Shown here: in pieces, positions 46,109-57,600 of the stretch | How the letters are laid out: each line of letters begins with the position of its first letter | How positions within the stretch are numbered: the first letter of the stretch is position 1 | NCBI RefSeq assembly: GCF_019703515.2 | Contig: NC_059349.1 | Span: 26,470,744 to 26,534,743 of the forward strand | Source: Myxocyprinus asiaticus | Lineage: Eukaryota; Chordata; Actinopteri; Cypriniformes; Catostomidae | DNA length: 64,000 nucleotides | Reading direction: 5' to 3' | Notes under the pieces: model-generated | Told to the model about the DNA's origin: nothing | The model's database searches: none | Seen by the model: only the letters and a program-made list of their open reading frames with translations | Made by a program: the position numbers and the translations under genes

Positions 46109-47523
46109 TGGGCAGAGTGGATTGAGAGGGAGGTTAAAACAATTGGTGACCTATATGAGAGTGGAGTGTTGAGATCCTTTGAAAATTTGGTTCAACATTT
46201 CAGAATTCACAGATCTCAGTTCTTTGTTATTAACATTTTTATTGATTCATCAATTAACACAAAAAAATACAACACCATATATATATATATATATTGAATC
46301 AAACACTTTAAACACTTTAAACATTAAACCCCCACTATATCCCCTCCCCCTACCAAACTCTCACTCCACCCAGACCCCCCCACAAACACCCCTGTGGTCA
46401 ATAGAATATAGACACACACAGAAAAAAAACACAAAACTAAAACAACAACATAAAATAAAATACAATAATCAAGTATAATAAAAAAAAAAAAACTAAACTC
46501 TAAATTACTCCCTCCAACGCCCCTACTTGAGATTCCCCCAAAAATGCTAAGTAATTGCCCCATTTCTTATTGTAAGAATCCCTAACCCCCATCCTTATGC
46601 TCGACCCCTCCTCGAAGGCAGCCACCCACCCCATCTTCGCGCACCACTCCGGGAACGAGGGTGCTCCATCCGACTTCCAACTCCTCAAAATAACTTGCCT
46701 ACCAATCATCACACTGGTCAAAACCCAGTCCTTCATGTATTTATCCTCCAAATCCATGAAATACAGAGTCTGGGGCAGAACGAGACCTGAGTGCCCAACA
46801 CATCACACACAAAACTTTGCACCTTCAGCCAAAATTCTTGGATATTACGGCACCCCCAAAAAACATGGATGGTGTCTCCCATCTTCAGAATGGCATCGCC
46901 AGCAGATGGGTGTGTCCTTAAGACCAAGCCTATACAATCTAGATGGGGTACAATAAAATCTATGTAAAATCTTATCTTGCATAAGGCGAACCCTTGCATC
47001 TCTAGATGCAGACTTTGTTTTTTCGAATCCTAGCCCACACTCCCTCCTCCAATAACAAATGTAAATCTTCCTCCCATAATCTTTTGAGAGAATTTAAAGC
47101 TCCGTCCCCCAGACTCTGAATTACCAGGGAGTAATACACTGATGCCTCATGACCCTTCCCAAAAGCAGTAATCACCATTTCCAGAGTATCTGCCGCTCTA
47201 GGGGGGTGTATGCTACTCCCAAAAACAGCAGACCAGGTGGTGCAGCTGTAAATACTTATAAAATTGAGATCTGGGAATCCCAAAATGTTGAATCAAATTT
47301 TCAAAAGATCTCAATACTCCACTCTCATATAGGTCACCGAGTGTATTAACCCCCCTCACAATCCAATCTGACCAACAGAAAGGGGACTTATTAATACATA
47401 GTTTAGGGTTCAGCCATATGCTCGAGGCTACGTTTAAATAAATATCAGAATTAAACACTCTGGACACTTTTGTCCATATCGAGTGCAAATGCAAAATAAC
47501 GGGGTGTGACTTAACCTCTCCGG

Positions 47524-48901
47524 CTAGTTTAATCGAAAGACTTTGCAGTGGCAAGATGGGGCAAGAACTTCCTTTTCAATACAAAACCAGGGAGGAGCTC
47601 TCTCAGGTGGAAGTGACCAATGAGCCAAATGTCTGAGACCGAATGCATAATAATAAAACAAAATCTTGGGTAGGCCTAACCCACCTTTGTCAATCGGCCT
47701 ATGTAACTTATTGAAATTTAACCTGGGACACTTACCATTCCAAATGAAGGACTTCGCTATGCTATCAAATTGCTTGAAATAAGAGAAGAGGACATCTACA
47801 GGGAGAGACTGTAGCAGGTAGTTGAATTTTGGAATGCAATTCATTTTAGTAACATTAACCTTCTCAATCATCGATAAATGTAATGAAGCCCACCTGTCCA
47901 CATCATTCGAAAACCTTTTTATTAAGGGATCAAAATGATCTCTAACTAAATCTGACAAATTTGCTGGGAATAAAATTCCCAAATACTTAATTCCCTGTTT
48001 GGGCCACTGGAAGGCACCCGGCTGGAAGGCTGTTACTGGACAGTGCGCTGTCAAAGCCAAAGCTTCGGATTTAGACCAATTGACTTTGTATCCTGAGAAT
48101 TTGGAAAAGGAGTTAATAATTCTGTGGAGGCAAGGCATAGATCTAGTAGGGTCGGAGATGAATAATAAAATATAATCTGCGTAAAGCAGAAGCTTATGCG
48201 CCACACCTCCCGCCGTCACCCCTGGTTCCAGGGCAAGACAGAACAATAATGGGGAAAGAGGGCAACCCTGCCGGGTGCCCCAATCCAGAGTAAAATAATC
48301 TGAAATTAACCCGTTTGTTTGGACTGCTGCTACAGGGTGTCTATAAAGTAACTTAATCCAACCAATAAATGTACTCCTGAACCCATACCTTTCCAAAATC
48401 TTAAAAAGATAATCTCATTCTACCATATCAAATGCCTTTTCGGCGTCAAGTGAGATGGCAGCGACCGGAGATTGATCATTCACTACTGACCACATGATAT
48501 TGATGAGACGCCTAATATTATCAGAAGAGCTACGGCCTCGAATAAACCCCACCTGATCTATATGTATAAGTGATGTCATAACTTTACTTAATCGATTAGC
48601 CAGAATTTTTGGACAACATTTTTACATCTAACTGGATCAGGGAAATTGGGTGGTAACTTTTACACTCGTTTGGATCTTTGTCCTTTTTAAGAATCAGACT
48701 GATCAGGGCTTGCATCATGGTTGGAGGAAGCTTTCCGTTCTTTAATGATTCCGTATAAACTTCTAACAAAAGTGGGGCCAGTTCTGTAGCATAAGATTTG
48801 AAAAACTCAGAGGAAAAGCCGTCAGGCCCTGGAGCCTTGCCTGTAGGCAAGGCCGTAATTACCTCATCAAGCTCCTCCAAGGTTATCTCAGAAATCAACA
48901 T
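47524..48901 (-). pseudogene. L1 ORF2 reverse transcriptase of copy D
   Basis: It begins with the polymerase N-terminal block (ITALPTGKAPGPDGFSSEFF), breaks near 48600, then continues as TRQGCPLSPLLFCLALEPGV and LLYADYILLFIS. Note that the YADD motif reads YADY here, so the catalytic pair is also damaged. The C-terminal part continues to 47213. Confidence 0.85.
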
Positions 48902-50218
48902 TTGCCCTTGAATTTCAGCTAAAACAATAATGACTATCCCTAATTAATCTTTAGTCTGTTTGAGACATTTGAATTGTAGAAGTTTATTAATCAATATAAT
49001 GACTCCCTTGCTCTTACTTGAGCCAGCACTAAAAAAAACATGTCCACCCCATATCTTCCCAATTTTTTCAGCTTCCTGCGGGGAAAGATGTGTTTCTTGA
49101 AGAAACACTATCATATTTCTTACGTTTAAGAAAAGTAATAACCTTCCTTCTTTTTATGGGGTGCCCCAACCCATTCACATTCCATGTGGAGAGAGATAGT
49201 ACACTAATATTAACAACTGACATATTGATATAGTAGAAAAAATAAATTGTGTGTCAAAAACAAAATTATACAGACCACATTCCCCATTAGTGAAACAATC
49301 AAACCCCGAACTTCCCCCCTGAACAAAACAAACAGAAAAAAGAAAAACGTGCGCATTAACCCCGCGCACGAAAGCACCAACCGGCGACAATCCCTCTAAA
49401 CTCAAAAGGTCCATGAATGCCCACGAGCCCCCACGACAACTTTGCCATCGGATTGCTCAATTTTGCCTCACAAATTTGTGAGGCAAAATTACATAACAGA
49501 AAATACTTTGTAAAATAAACCCCAGCAAATAGGAAGAATGAACACAAAGGACGTGTAGATTCATTCAAAGAACTGTCTCAAAGGTGTGATCTTCCACAAA
49601 ACAAATTCCAGCAGATATAAAACCGTTCAGATTCCTCGGACAGACAAACGAATGTTCCGTGAGCCAGCTGTTATGAGTTCAGCGGATAACGTAATCATTC
49701 CAGTGTCCCGTAAAAATACTCAACAAAACAAACTCCAGCCAGCAGGAGGAATAAGCACGAAGAACGAACAGATTAATCCACAGCTGTTCCAAAGGAGTGT
49801 TATTCAATATAACAAGCTCCAGCCGCTAGGTGGAACCAATACAAAAAGAAACAAAACCGGCATCCCGGTTCCCCGGATGGCCGAGTCAATTCACATGGAG
49901 GCTGCATAAACGTATATACCATGACTTACACAATCCGTCAACTTTATAAAAGACATCCGTTATGTGAGCATGTAGATATTTTGTGGTCATCCGTAGTGTC
50001 CACTCTCAAACTGGCCGGGAACTTCAATTCAAAAGTAATCTTTCATCAATGCAAAAGTTTCTTTAAGGAAAAGTGTTATTCACAAAACAGGCTCCAGCTG
50101 CTCGGCGGAGCCAACGCAGTTTACTCACCCAGTGATTCAATAAAAGAAATTGCCTGATTGGGACATATAAATACTTTGCGACCGTCCTTCGTTTCTATTC
50201 TCAGTTTGGCCGGAAACA

Positions 50219-50928
50219 TCAGAGCAAAAGTGATCTTTTCTGATGTAAGAGTTTCTTACATTCCTTGAACCGATCGCATTTCTCTCTTGTCGAACTCGCA
50301 AAGTCTGGGAATAAGAAAATATTATGGTTCTTCCAAGAAAGCTTCCCTTTGCTCCTCGCCTGGTGCAACACAAGATCTTTATCGGATGATCTCAGAAATC
50401 TGGCCAGAATCGATCGGTGCCTATCTCCCTCAGCAAATCTGTGAGCTCGCTCAATTTCCAGCTTGTGGCCTGTTATGTCGAGCAGACTCGGGAAAAGCTT
50501 GTCTAGGAATTTCACCATATCTCTGCCCTCCTCATGCTCAGGAATTCCAACAATTCGAACATTATTTCTGCGGCTTCTATTCTCAAGATCTTCAAGCTTT
50601 TCAAGGAGATGTTCCAAATCAACTTTGGTCGCGGGCGGATTAGCGGTTAATTCCCTCTCCGAAGATTCCAGAAAATCGATTTTTGTCTCAACATCAGTCA
50701 CTCTTGTAACTATCTTAGAGAATTTTATTTCCATCGACGTATTACAGCGAGATCCTCCAAGTTAGCAAGAACCTTCGTCAACATCACCAACATGTTGGAC
50801 AACTGACGATGGATCTCCTCTCCCGCCGCGCCATCCAAATCGAGTTCCCGGTCTGTAGGCCTGTCAGGGCTTTCATCCTGAACACGTGAGTGTCTTTTAA
50901 TGTCTCCAGAGGATTTTGACTTCTTTGC
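50219..50928 (-). pseudogene. L1 ORF1 of copy D (frameshifted)
   Basis: The minus-strand frame has the same MAKKSKS start, coiled coil and ENRSRRNNVRIVGIPEHEEG core as copy C. Here the arginine codon that became a stop in C is intact. A frame break near 50735 and another near 50240 disrupt it. Confidence 0.85.
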
Positions 50929-52064
50929 CATGATTTGCCTCAAAGAGCAAATGTGTAACTAGGTGTATTAAAATTCACCAGATTATAACATGAAAATAAT
51001 TTAAAATTTAGCAAAGTGCGCAGAGCTCGTCGCTCACACATCTGCTTCTTGCATGGTGTCACGTGACCCAGATCTCAGTTCTTTAGGTATTTACAGCTGC
51101 GCCACCTGTTCTGTGCTATTTTTGGGAGTAGTATACACCATCCCTAAAGGGGCAGATCCTCTAGAAGTGGTGATTATTGCTTTTGGAAAAGGTCATGAGG
51201 CATCAGTTTATTATTCCCTGTTAATTCAGAGTCTGGGGGATGGAGCTTCAACTTCTTCCAAGAGATTATGTGAGAGAGATTTAAACTTGGTATTGGAGGA
51301 GGGAGTGCGGGCTAGGATTCTAAAAACAAAAGTCTACATCTAGAGATTCAAGGGTGCGTCTTATGCAATTTAAGATTTTGCATCAATTATATTGGACACC
51401 CTCTAGATTGTATAGACTTGGTCTTTAAAGACGCACCCGCCTGCTGGCGGTGCAATTCAGAATACGGGGACACAACCCATGTTTTTTGGGGATGTGTTAA
51501 GAATTTTGGTTGAGAGTTCAGAGATGTATGTGTGATGTATTGGACACACAATTTTCATTTTGCCCCAGACTCTGCATCTTAGGTGATGTGGCAGTCATTA
51601 ATTTTGGGGATAGCAACTTAAAAGGTTGGGTCCTAGCCGGAGTTATGGTTGGCAGGCAAATTATTCTTAGGGGTGAAAGATGGCTGGGGCACCCTCGTTT
51701 CTTCCTGCGGAGAAAGGTGCGTTTCTTGAAGAAACACTGTATCACTTACGTTATAAACTATACTCTTAAGAAGAGAAATAACCTTCCTTCTTTTTATGGG
51801 ATGCCCCAACCCATTCACATTTCACGTGGAGAGAGACAATCCACTCATATTAACTTTTGACATTTTGACACATAAGAAAAAATAGATCGTGTGTCAAGAA
51901 CAAGATTATAAAGACCACATTCCAACATTGGTTTATATCATTAAAAGTGTTAAAACCAGGAAAGTGCGCAGAGCTTGCCGTTCACACATCTGATCCTCGC
52001 GTGGTGTCACGTGACCCCCTCTGATAAAGGTAATTAATTAAACTGGTTAAGACTTTACAGAGCA

Positions 52065-52489
52065 GGGCCTGGGTAGCTCAGCGAGTAAAGACCCTGACTA
52101 CCACCCCTGGAGTCACGAGTTTGAATCCAGGGCGTGCTGAGTGACTCCAGCCAGGTCTCTTAAGCAGCCAAATTGGGCCGGTTGCTAGGGAGGATAGAGT
52201 CACATAGGGTAACCTCCTCGAGGTCGCTGTAATGTGGTTCTCGCTCTCGGTGGGGCGTGTGGTGAATTGTGCATGGATGCCGCGGGGAATAGCGTGAAGC
52301 CTCCACGCGCACTATGTCTCCGTGGTAGCGTGCTCACCAAGCCATTTGATAAGACGGTCTCAGACGCGGAGGCAGCTGAGATTTGTCCTCCGCCACCCGG
52401 ATTGAGTCGTGTCACTACGCCACCACGAGGACCTAGAATGCATTGGGAATTGGGTATTCCAAATTGGGGAGAAAAGGGGAGGGAAAAAA
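52065..52489 (+). mobile_element. tRNA-derived SINE, copy 3
   Basis: Head GGGCCTGGGTAGCTCAGCGA (A box) and GAGTTTGAATCCAGGG (B box), body ending CCAAATTGGGGAGAAAAGG and an A-run. It is flanked by AAGACTTTACAGAGCA at 52049-52064 and about 52490-52505. Confidence 0.9.
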
Positions 52490-52505
52490 AAGACTTTACA
52501 GAGCA

Positions 52506-54596
52506 TGTAAACTTCTTTTTGGAATAGAATGTACATCCATTTAGTATATTCCTGTACATGTGGTCATGGATCAACTAAAAAAGGCTTGTTCTTTTAGCTA
52601 CTCTCTTCTGGAAATACCAGAGATTTGCTCTTGCCATTTATTCCACTGCATTTTGCTAATTCTGCACATGTAATTTTAATAGAATAATTATCATTGATGT
52701 CCTCCTCATTAAGGAAAAATATATATGCACACAATCAGCCGAAATGAGCGTATTGTAAAACTTTCTGATATGAATTGTGTCCTCAGTGAAAATGTGCGCT
52801 TGACATTTCACAATTTCTTGACATCTCGTATCTCCAGAATAACGTTGTTATACTGTACATGCATGGGTTTAAACGAAAATTCTGTTTCAGCATATTTTTA
52901 TGTCAGAAATATGACAAGATTTGTGCATTTAGACGCAGGTCAGATGCCCATACATCGGATATGTATCTGATTTAAAACCACATTTGGAAGTGACTCAGAT
53001 CGGATGCGAAAAAATCTGATCTTATAAGTGTTTTTGCTGTTTACACGCATGCAACAAGAATGCTAGAAGATAGTTAACAGTGAAACAAATCTGAAAATGG
53101 TTAACAATGCACAATTATTGTATATTGTTGTATATTTAATGAATGTAATTTTGTCACAAATAGAATTGATTTTATTTGCTTATAAAAATACCACAGTCAA
53201 AAGAAAAAACAATTATCCGACAGGGGTGGCCAGGGGGAGGACCCATAATCGAACCTTGCATACCCCCCTTAGAACTGTTCGTGGCACCCCTGACTATACA
53301 TTGTGCACTCAGCCATATAGTGTGTGAATTTTTTAAAGTGTAGTACTGTCCCAAATGGAATGTTGTTTTTTTTTTTTTACTACAAAGAAGCAGTCGCTGT
53401 TTTTCAGCTGACAGAAGTGACGTTTCAAACGCACAAGATGTTTTGCCGCTAGCTAACACTTATATCTCACGTAATGTACATATTCACACAACGTTAGGGA
53501 TGGTAAAGCATTAAACTCACATTTGCAAGGTGAAGTCTTCACAGAAGTTTTGGTTGTTGCCACATTCACCATTTATTACAATTGTTTCGTAAGGTCAGTA
53601 TCGCAGCCAGGTAACTCCATCCCTTCAGCTACGTAAAGCAAGCCACGACTGTTAAATGCACGAAGTATCCAACAAGCCACACTCCCTTTTTTTGGTTGAA
53701 CTAGTACATCCGTGTATTCATAGTACACTTCTTTTTGGAGCATTTTCAGTGTAAACATACTACTTGCACTACTTACTCTACAAAATGGCATAGAATAGTG
53801 CAGAAATGTGCGATTTGGGATGCCCCTATTAGCCTATTTTGTTTCCAAATAAGCTAAGCTATTCAAAAGAAACTTTTGCATTCTTCTATAATTAGGATTA
53901 TACAATACACTATACCCAGTGGGTCAACCCAGTGACACAGCCAAAGAGGGACAATGGGTTGAAAAGCAAAATTTGAATAAAATGAAGAGGAACATGGTAA
54001 CTGCTGAAGAATTGTGTGAGGCTTTAGCTTAATTTAATAATTACTCTATAATTAAGAGCTTCAACAACATTAAATGAAAAGTCAATAACAATACTGGAAA
54101 CAGTGACATTCATACAAAAACATACTTGCTCCATTCTCACTAGCTGTGTAACATTTCTGTTAGAGTTCATGAGTTCATTAAATTGGAAAACGCTAATAAT
54201 GTTTGAATGTGAAGCATTCATAAACCTTGGTATTGAGCTTCTAAGTGGTTCTTAAGGTTTGTTTTTGTTTTCAAACTTCCATATTAAAAATGTCTTGTAG
54301 ATGAAAGTGAATTTAAACGCAAAGTCACAAAGATCAGCAGTGACGCCATTAACATTCAAAGTATGACTGTTGTTGAGAGAGTGTGATTTAGCTTGCTGAA
54401 TCTCATGAGATCCAAGGCTTCCCTTGCTTATCCTTTAATTGCAATAATAGTGGATGTTCCATTGAAGCACATTTGGGGGCACTAAAATAGAATAAAATAG
54501 CTCACTTACTATACACTTGAGACAACAGGTGTATAGTATCTTTTACACATGACTTCATTTGTTATATAAATCAACTCAATCTTTATTACTTTCCAG
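52506..54596. other. Upstream flank of mast3, no exon recognised
   Basis: Mostly AT-rich. A small CAGGGGTGGCC...CACCCCTG block at 53221-53292 looks like a hAT MITE end pair, but without matching flanks. 53330-53830 holds inverted TGTCCCAAAT/ATTTGGGATG motifs of another possible fold-back element. I looked for the mast3 long-form first exon here and did not recognise it. Confidence 0.35.
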
Positions 54597-54628
54597 AAGG
54601 AGCTGAGTCTTCCACGGAGAGGAAATAT
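54597..54628 (+). CDS. mast3: mast3 long-form 32-bp microexon
   Basis: A TTCCAG acceptor and AT|GTAAGT donor enclose 32 bp encoding [10 protein letters not shown] plus two bases. Human MAST3 reads [11 protein letters not shown] at residues 13-23. Phase 2 at its end joins 58387 as ATT (Ile). The exon before it (human MDESSLLRRRG-like) is not found in the window. Confidence 0.8.
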
Positions 54629-57600
54629 GTAAGTACAACAAAGGCTTCTTACTCTCTCACTTCTTGCATTGAAAATGTTTTTTTTTTTTCCCTACCCATT
54701 TTAAGTTTCCTAGGCACCTTAAATTCATGTACTCCAGCCGCACGTAATTTAATTGAAATTCAGTTGTGAACAATTTGCATAATTTACTGTATTTAATAAC
54801 ATAGTTTATAAAAGCAGGTAATATCAACACTATTAATATCAATTATTTATATTTAAGTGATATTTCTTTTATACAACAGTACAACAAACAATTAAATAAT
54901 ATTAAAAAAAAACTTACATTTCAGACAACAATTGTGCAGTTTGTTTGTGCATTTCTTCTGTGCCAGCAAAAATAGTTCCAAAAGAAGCCAAAATATGTTC
55001 TTTAGGTATGCATGCGAGTAGGAATACATTCTGGATATGCTTCATCCAGGGATGTGGGTATTGACCCGTGACCTAAATATGTGACGTAATAACAACCGCG
55101 AAAATAATCTAGTCTGGTTTTGTTAAACAAGCACCATTTAAAGGAATAGTTCACCGAAAAATGAAAATTCTCTCATTATTTACTTACCCTCATGCCATCA
55201 CAGATTTGTATGACTTTCTTCTGCTGAACACAAACAAAGATTTTTAGAAGAATATTTCAGCTCTTTAGGTCCCTTCAATGCAAGTGAATGGTGACCAGAC
55301 CTTTCAAGCTTCAAAAATCATATAAAGGCAGCATAAAAGCAAACAATACGACTCCAGTGGTTTAACATATGTCTTCTGACGTGCTGCAATCACTTTGGGT
55401 GAGAAACAGATCAATATTTCAATCCTTTTTTACTATAAATCTCCACTTTTTTTATTTTCACTTTCAGAATGTGAAAGAATTTGAAAGTGAAGATTTATAG
55501 TAAAAAAAGGACTTAAAGTTGCTGTAAGCAATTTATTTATTTTTTCTTCATGGAAAGTTATGCAGAATTGTTCCTACTCTCTGAAGGATATTAATGAAAT
55601 AAGTGTCGTAAGATATCTAACCTAGTCTCTGTGACCGCTCTAGACTCTGTAAACGGCAAATAAAAATGTGTCTGTGGACTGCAGACAATGACGCTTCAAT
55701 CATTTTTCGTGTTCTCATATTATTGTAGTTGCAACTAATTATTGAAGCTTATGGCCATTTTTAAGCCACGTTGCCCATGTTGAGGGCGATTATTTTGCTG
55801 CGGTTGTTTTTAACAACCGATGTTGGTCTCAAAGCTCATTTGGCATCTTTGGAGTACAGGGTTTAGGAAAGAGGGGTGTGGCTAATTCAATGGCTCAGTC
55901 TCATGGAAGTAGAATGGCTAAAATCGCTTACAGCACCTTTAAATATTGATCTGTTTCTCACCCACACCTATTATATTGCTTCTGACGACATGGATTTAAC
56001 CACTGGAGTCATATGGATTACTTTTATGTGGCATTTATGTGAATTTTGGAGCTTGAAAGTTCTGGTCACCATTCACTTGCATTGTATGGACCTACAGAGC
56101 TGAAAAATTCTTCTAAAAATCTTTGTTTGCCTTCAGCAGAAGATGAAAGGTAATACATATCTGGGATGGCATGAGGGTGAGTAAATGATGAGATAATTTT
56201 CATTTTTGGTTGAACTATTCCTTTAATGTCTGAATTTACCATATCAGTGCTCATTACAGAAGTTGCCTTGAAGCCATGCAAAAGAAAGGTCTAAACGTTT
56301 GGGACTTTTGACACTATCATTATAAACCTAGGAATATTACTGACATATGAAAAGTACTTAACCAGGATGGGACACTAAAGGAGGCGGGTTCAGTGGCCCT
56401 GGACTGTGACGTTTCAAACCCCACTATGACCCTTCTTTCAGTCGGACTCTATGACAACTTCCTCCACTCCTCACACTCGCTTTTCTTTTATTGTTGTCCT
56501 AAACTTGTAATCGTTACAGTTGCATTGGTGTATATTTAATCCCACGAGACACTCCTCTTCGATGGACAATCTCTGGCGCTGCGACAGCGCTTGAGTGTAA
56601 ACAGACGCTGGCATTTTCAAACCAATGTGGCAATGTGTCACTTAATGCGATGATGGCATCCGCATTGTTTTACTTAAGGCGCTTTCTGTCTACTCCCCCG
56701 CAATGGAGTCTGGGACGATTTGGAGATTGTTTGGGAAATTCATTAGACTTCACTTCTTTTTCTCGTCACAATGTTGTGTATCAGCTATGAAGATTTTTTA
56801 ACTTTGGGCGTAAAGAAGACGAACACACCGACACCATGTCAGAGCGGAATTACTGGACTGTGTGCCCGAGTTACAAAAGTCAGTTCGTTTCAGGAGGCTT
56901 AGTCAAACGATCCAAAAGGTAACGAGAAGTTGAATTACATTTATGAATGTTTGTTTTTATGTATTCGCCGTCGAGGTTGTTCCGTGATTTCCAAACTCGG
57001 TCCAGCTTGGGTGGGAAAGCCACAACTGAGAGAGAGAAATGCGCTAGTTTACTTGATAAAGTAAAACGGGCTTTAGAATCCCTAAGAAACTACTGTACTG
57101 TTCTCAAAAACTGCTTTATAACATTCCCTAGCCCGTTGTCGACAGAGTATACTGTTTTCCCACCCAGCCCATTTTTGTTTCCGATAGTAAACGTGGCCCA
57201 TGTAGGCGCTTGAGCGTCTGCTGCTCATTGTCCTGCGTTGGCGGTTGAAGGCTATTCTCTTGTTTAGTTTTTACAGTTTATATACAATTTACCCGTCGTC
57301 ATATTGCTATATCGGATGTGTGATGACTGGTTCATGGTTGCATTTCGGTTAGAAGTCTTTATTCTCTAAAAAGTAGTAGTCAAACGTTATATGGCCTGGG
57401 GCTGTTTTTCCAAGTTATACGCATTATATTAAACTTTAATAAAAAAGTTAATATATTTGTATATACTAGTTTGCAACATCTTAAAGTTAAAGTCAAGAGT
57501 CAACAGGTGTTATTGTAATCTCATTGATTATTTCCACAGACATGTTCACATGATCTAAAGGGTGCAGGGTTGATTGAATTAAACCATAGAATTTTGTCTT

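Larger units (their letters stand above)
41987..46225 (+). mobile_element. L1-like copy C, 5' complete, continuing at 51070
   Basis: It begins with the same 5' end (GTGACGCCATGCAAGGAGCA) as copy D. Order: 5' UTR, ORF1 (42122-42965), a 1-kb spacer, ORF2 from 43958. The endonuclease part has LSTWNVNG, QETHLSP, GGDFN and SDHALV. A deletion near 44935 removes the part between the endonuclease and the polymerase core. The polymerase part keeps TRQDCPLSPLLF and LLYADDILLF. It is cut at 46225 by copy D and resumes at 51070-51700. Dead, with several frameshifts. Confidence 0.85.
46226..51069 (-). mobile_element. L1-like copy D, near full length, inserted in copy C
   Basis: It is flanked by a perfect 15-bp target duplication, AGATCTCAGTTCTTT (46211-46225 and 51070-51084). 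Copy C reads through once D and one repeat are removed. 4844 bp, minus strand: 5' end at 51069, ORF1 50928-50219, spacer, endonuclease start near 49190, polymerase 48901-47530, C-terminal part to about 46500, 3' end at 46226 after an AT-rich tail. An internal deletion near 48905 joins the endonuclease middle directly to the polymerase start. It is the youngest L1 insertion in the nest. Confidence 0.9.
40100..52018 (-). mobile_element. Outer L1-like copy (A) and the whole nested L1 complex
   Basis: The direct repeat CTCTGATAAA lies at 40090-40099 and 52019-52028. Between them, the left part (40100-40827, minus) is the 3' end of an L1-like element (ASRDARVRLMQFKILHRFYW...). The right part (about 51703-52018, minus) is its 5' UTR and endonuclease start (NGLGHPIKRR, ETHLSP). 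These halves read as one old minus-strand insertion that later received other L1 copies and lost its middle. The inner boundaries are not exact. Confidence 0.65.

Noticed and set aside
46179..46478. 99-codon plus-strand frame
   Set aside because: Low-complexity T/N/P-rich antisense of the L1 copy D 3' UTR and tail.
40100..52018. LTR retrotransposon or endogenous retrovirus
   Set aside because: The opposing homologous blocks are inverted, not direct, and encode APE endonuclease and non-LTR polymerase motifs; no gag, protease or integrase is present.
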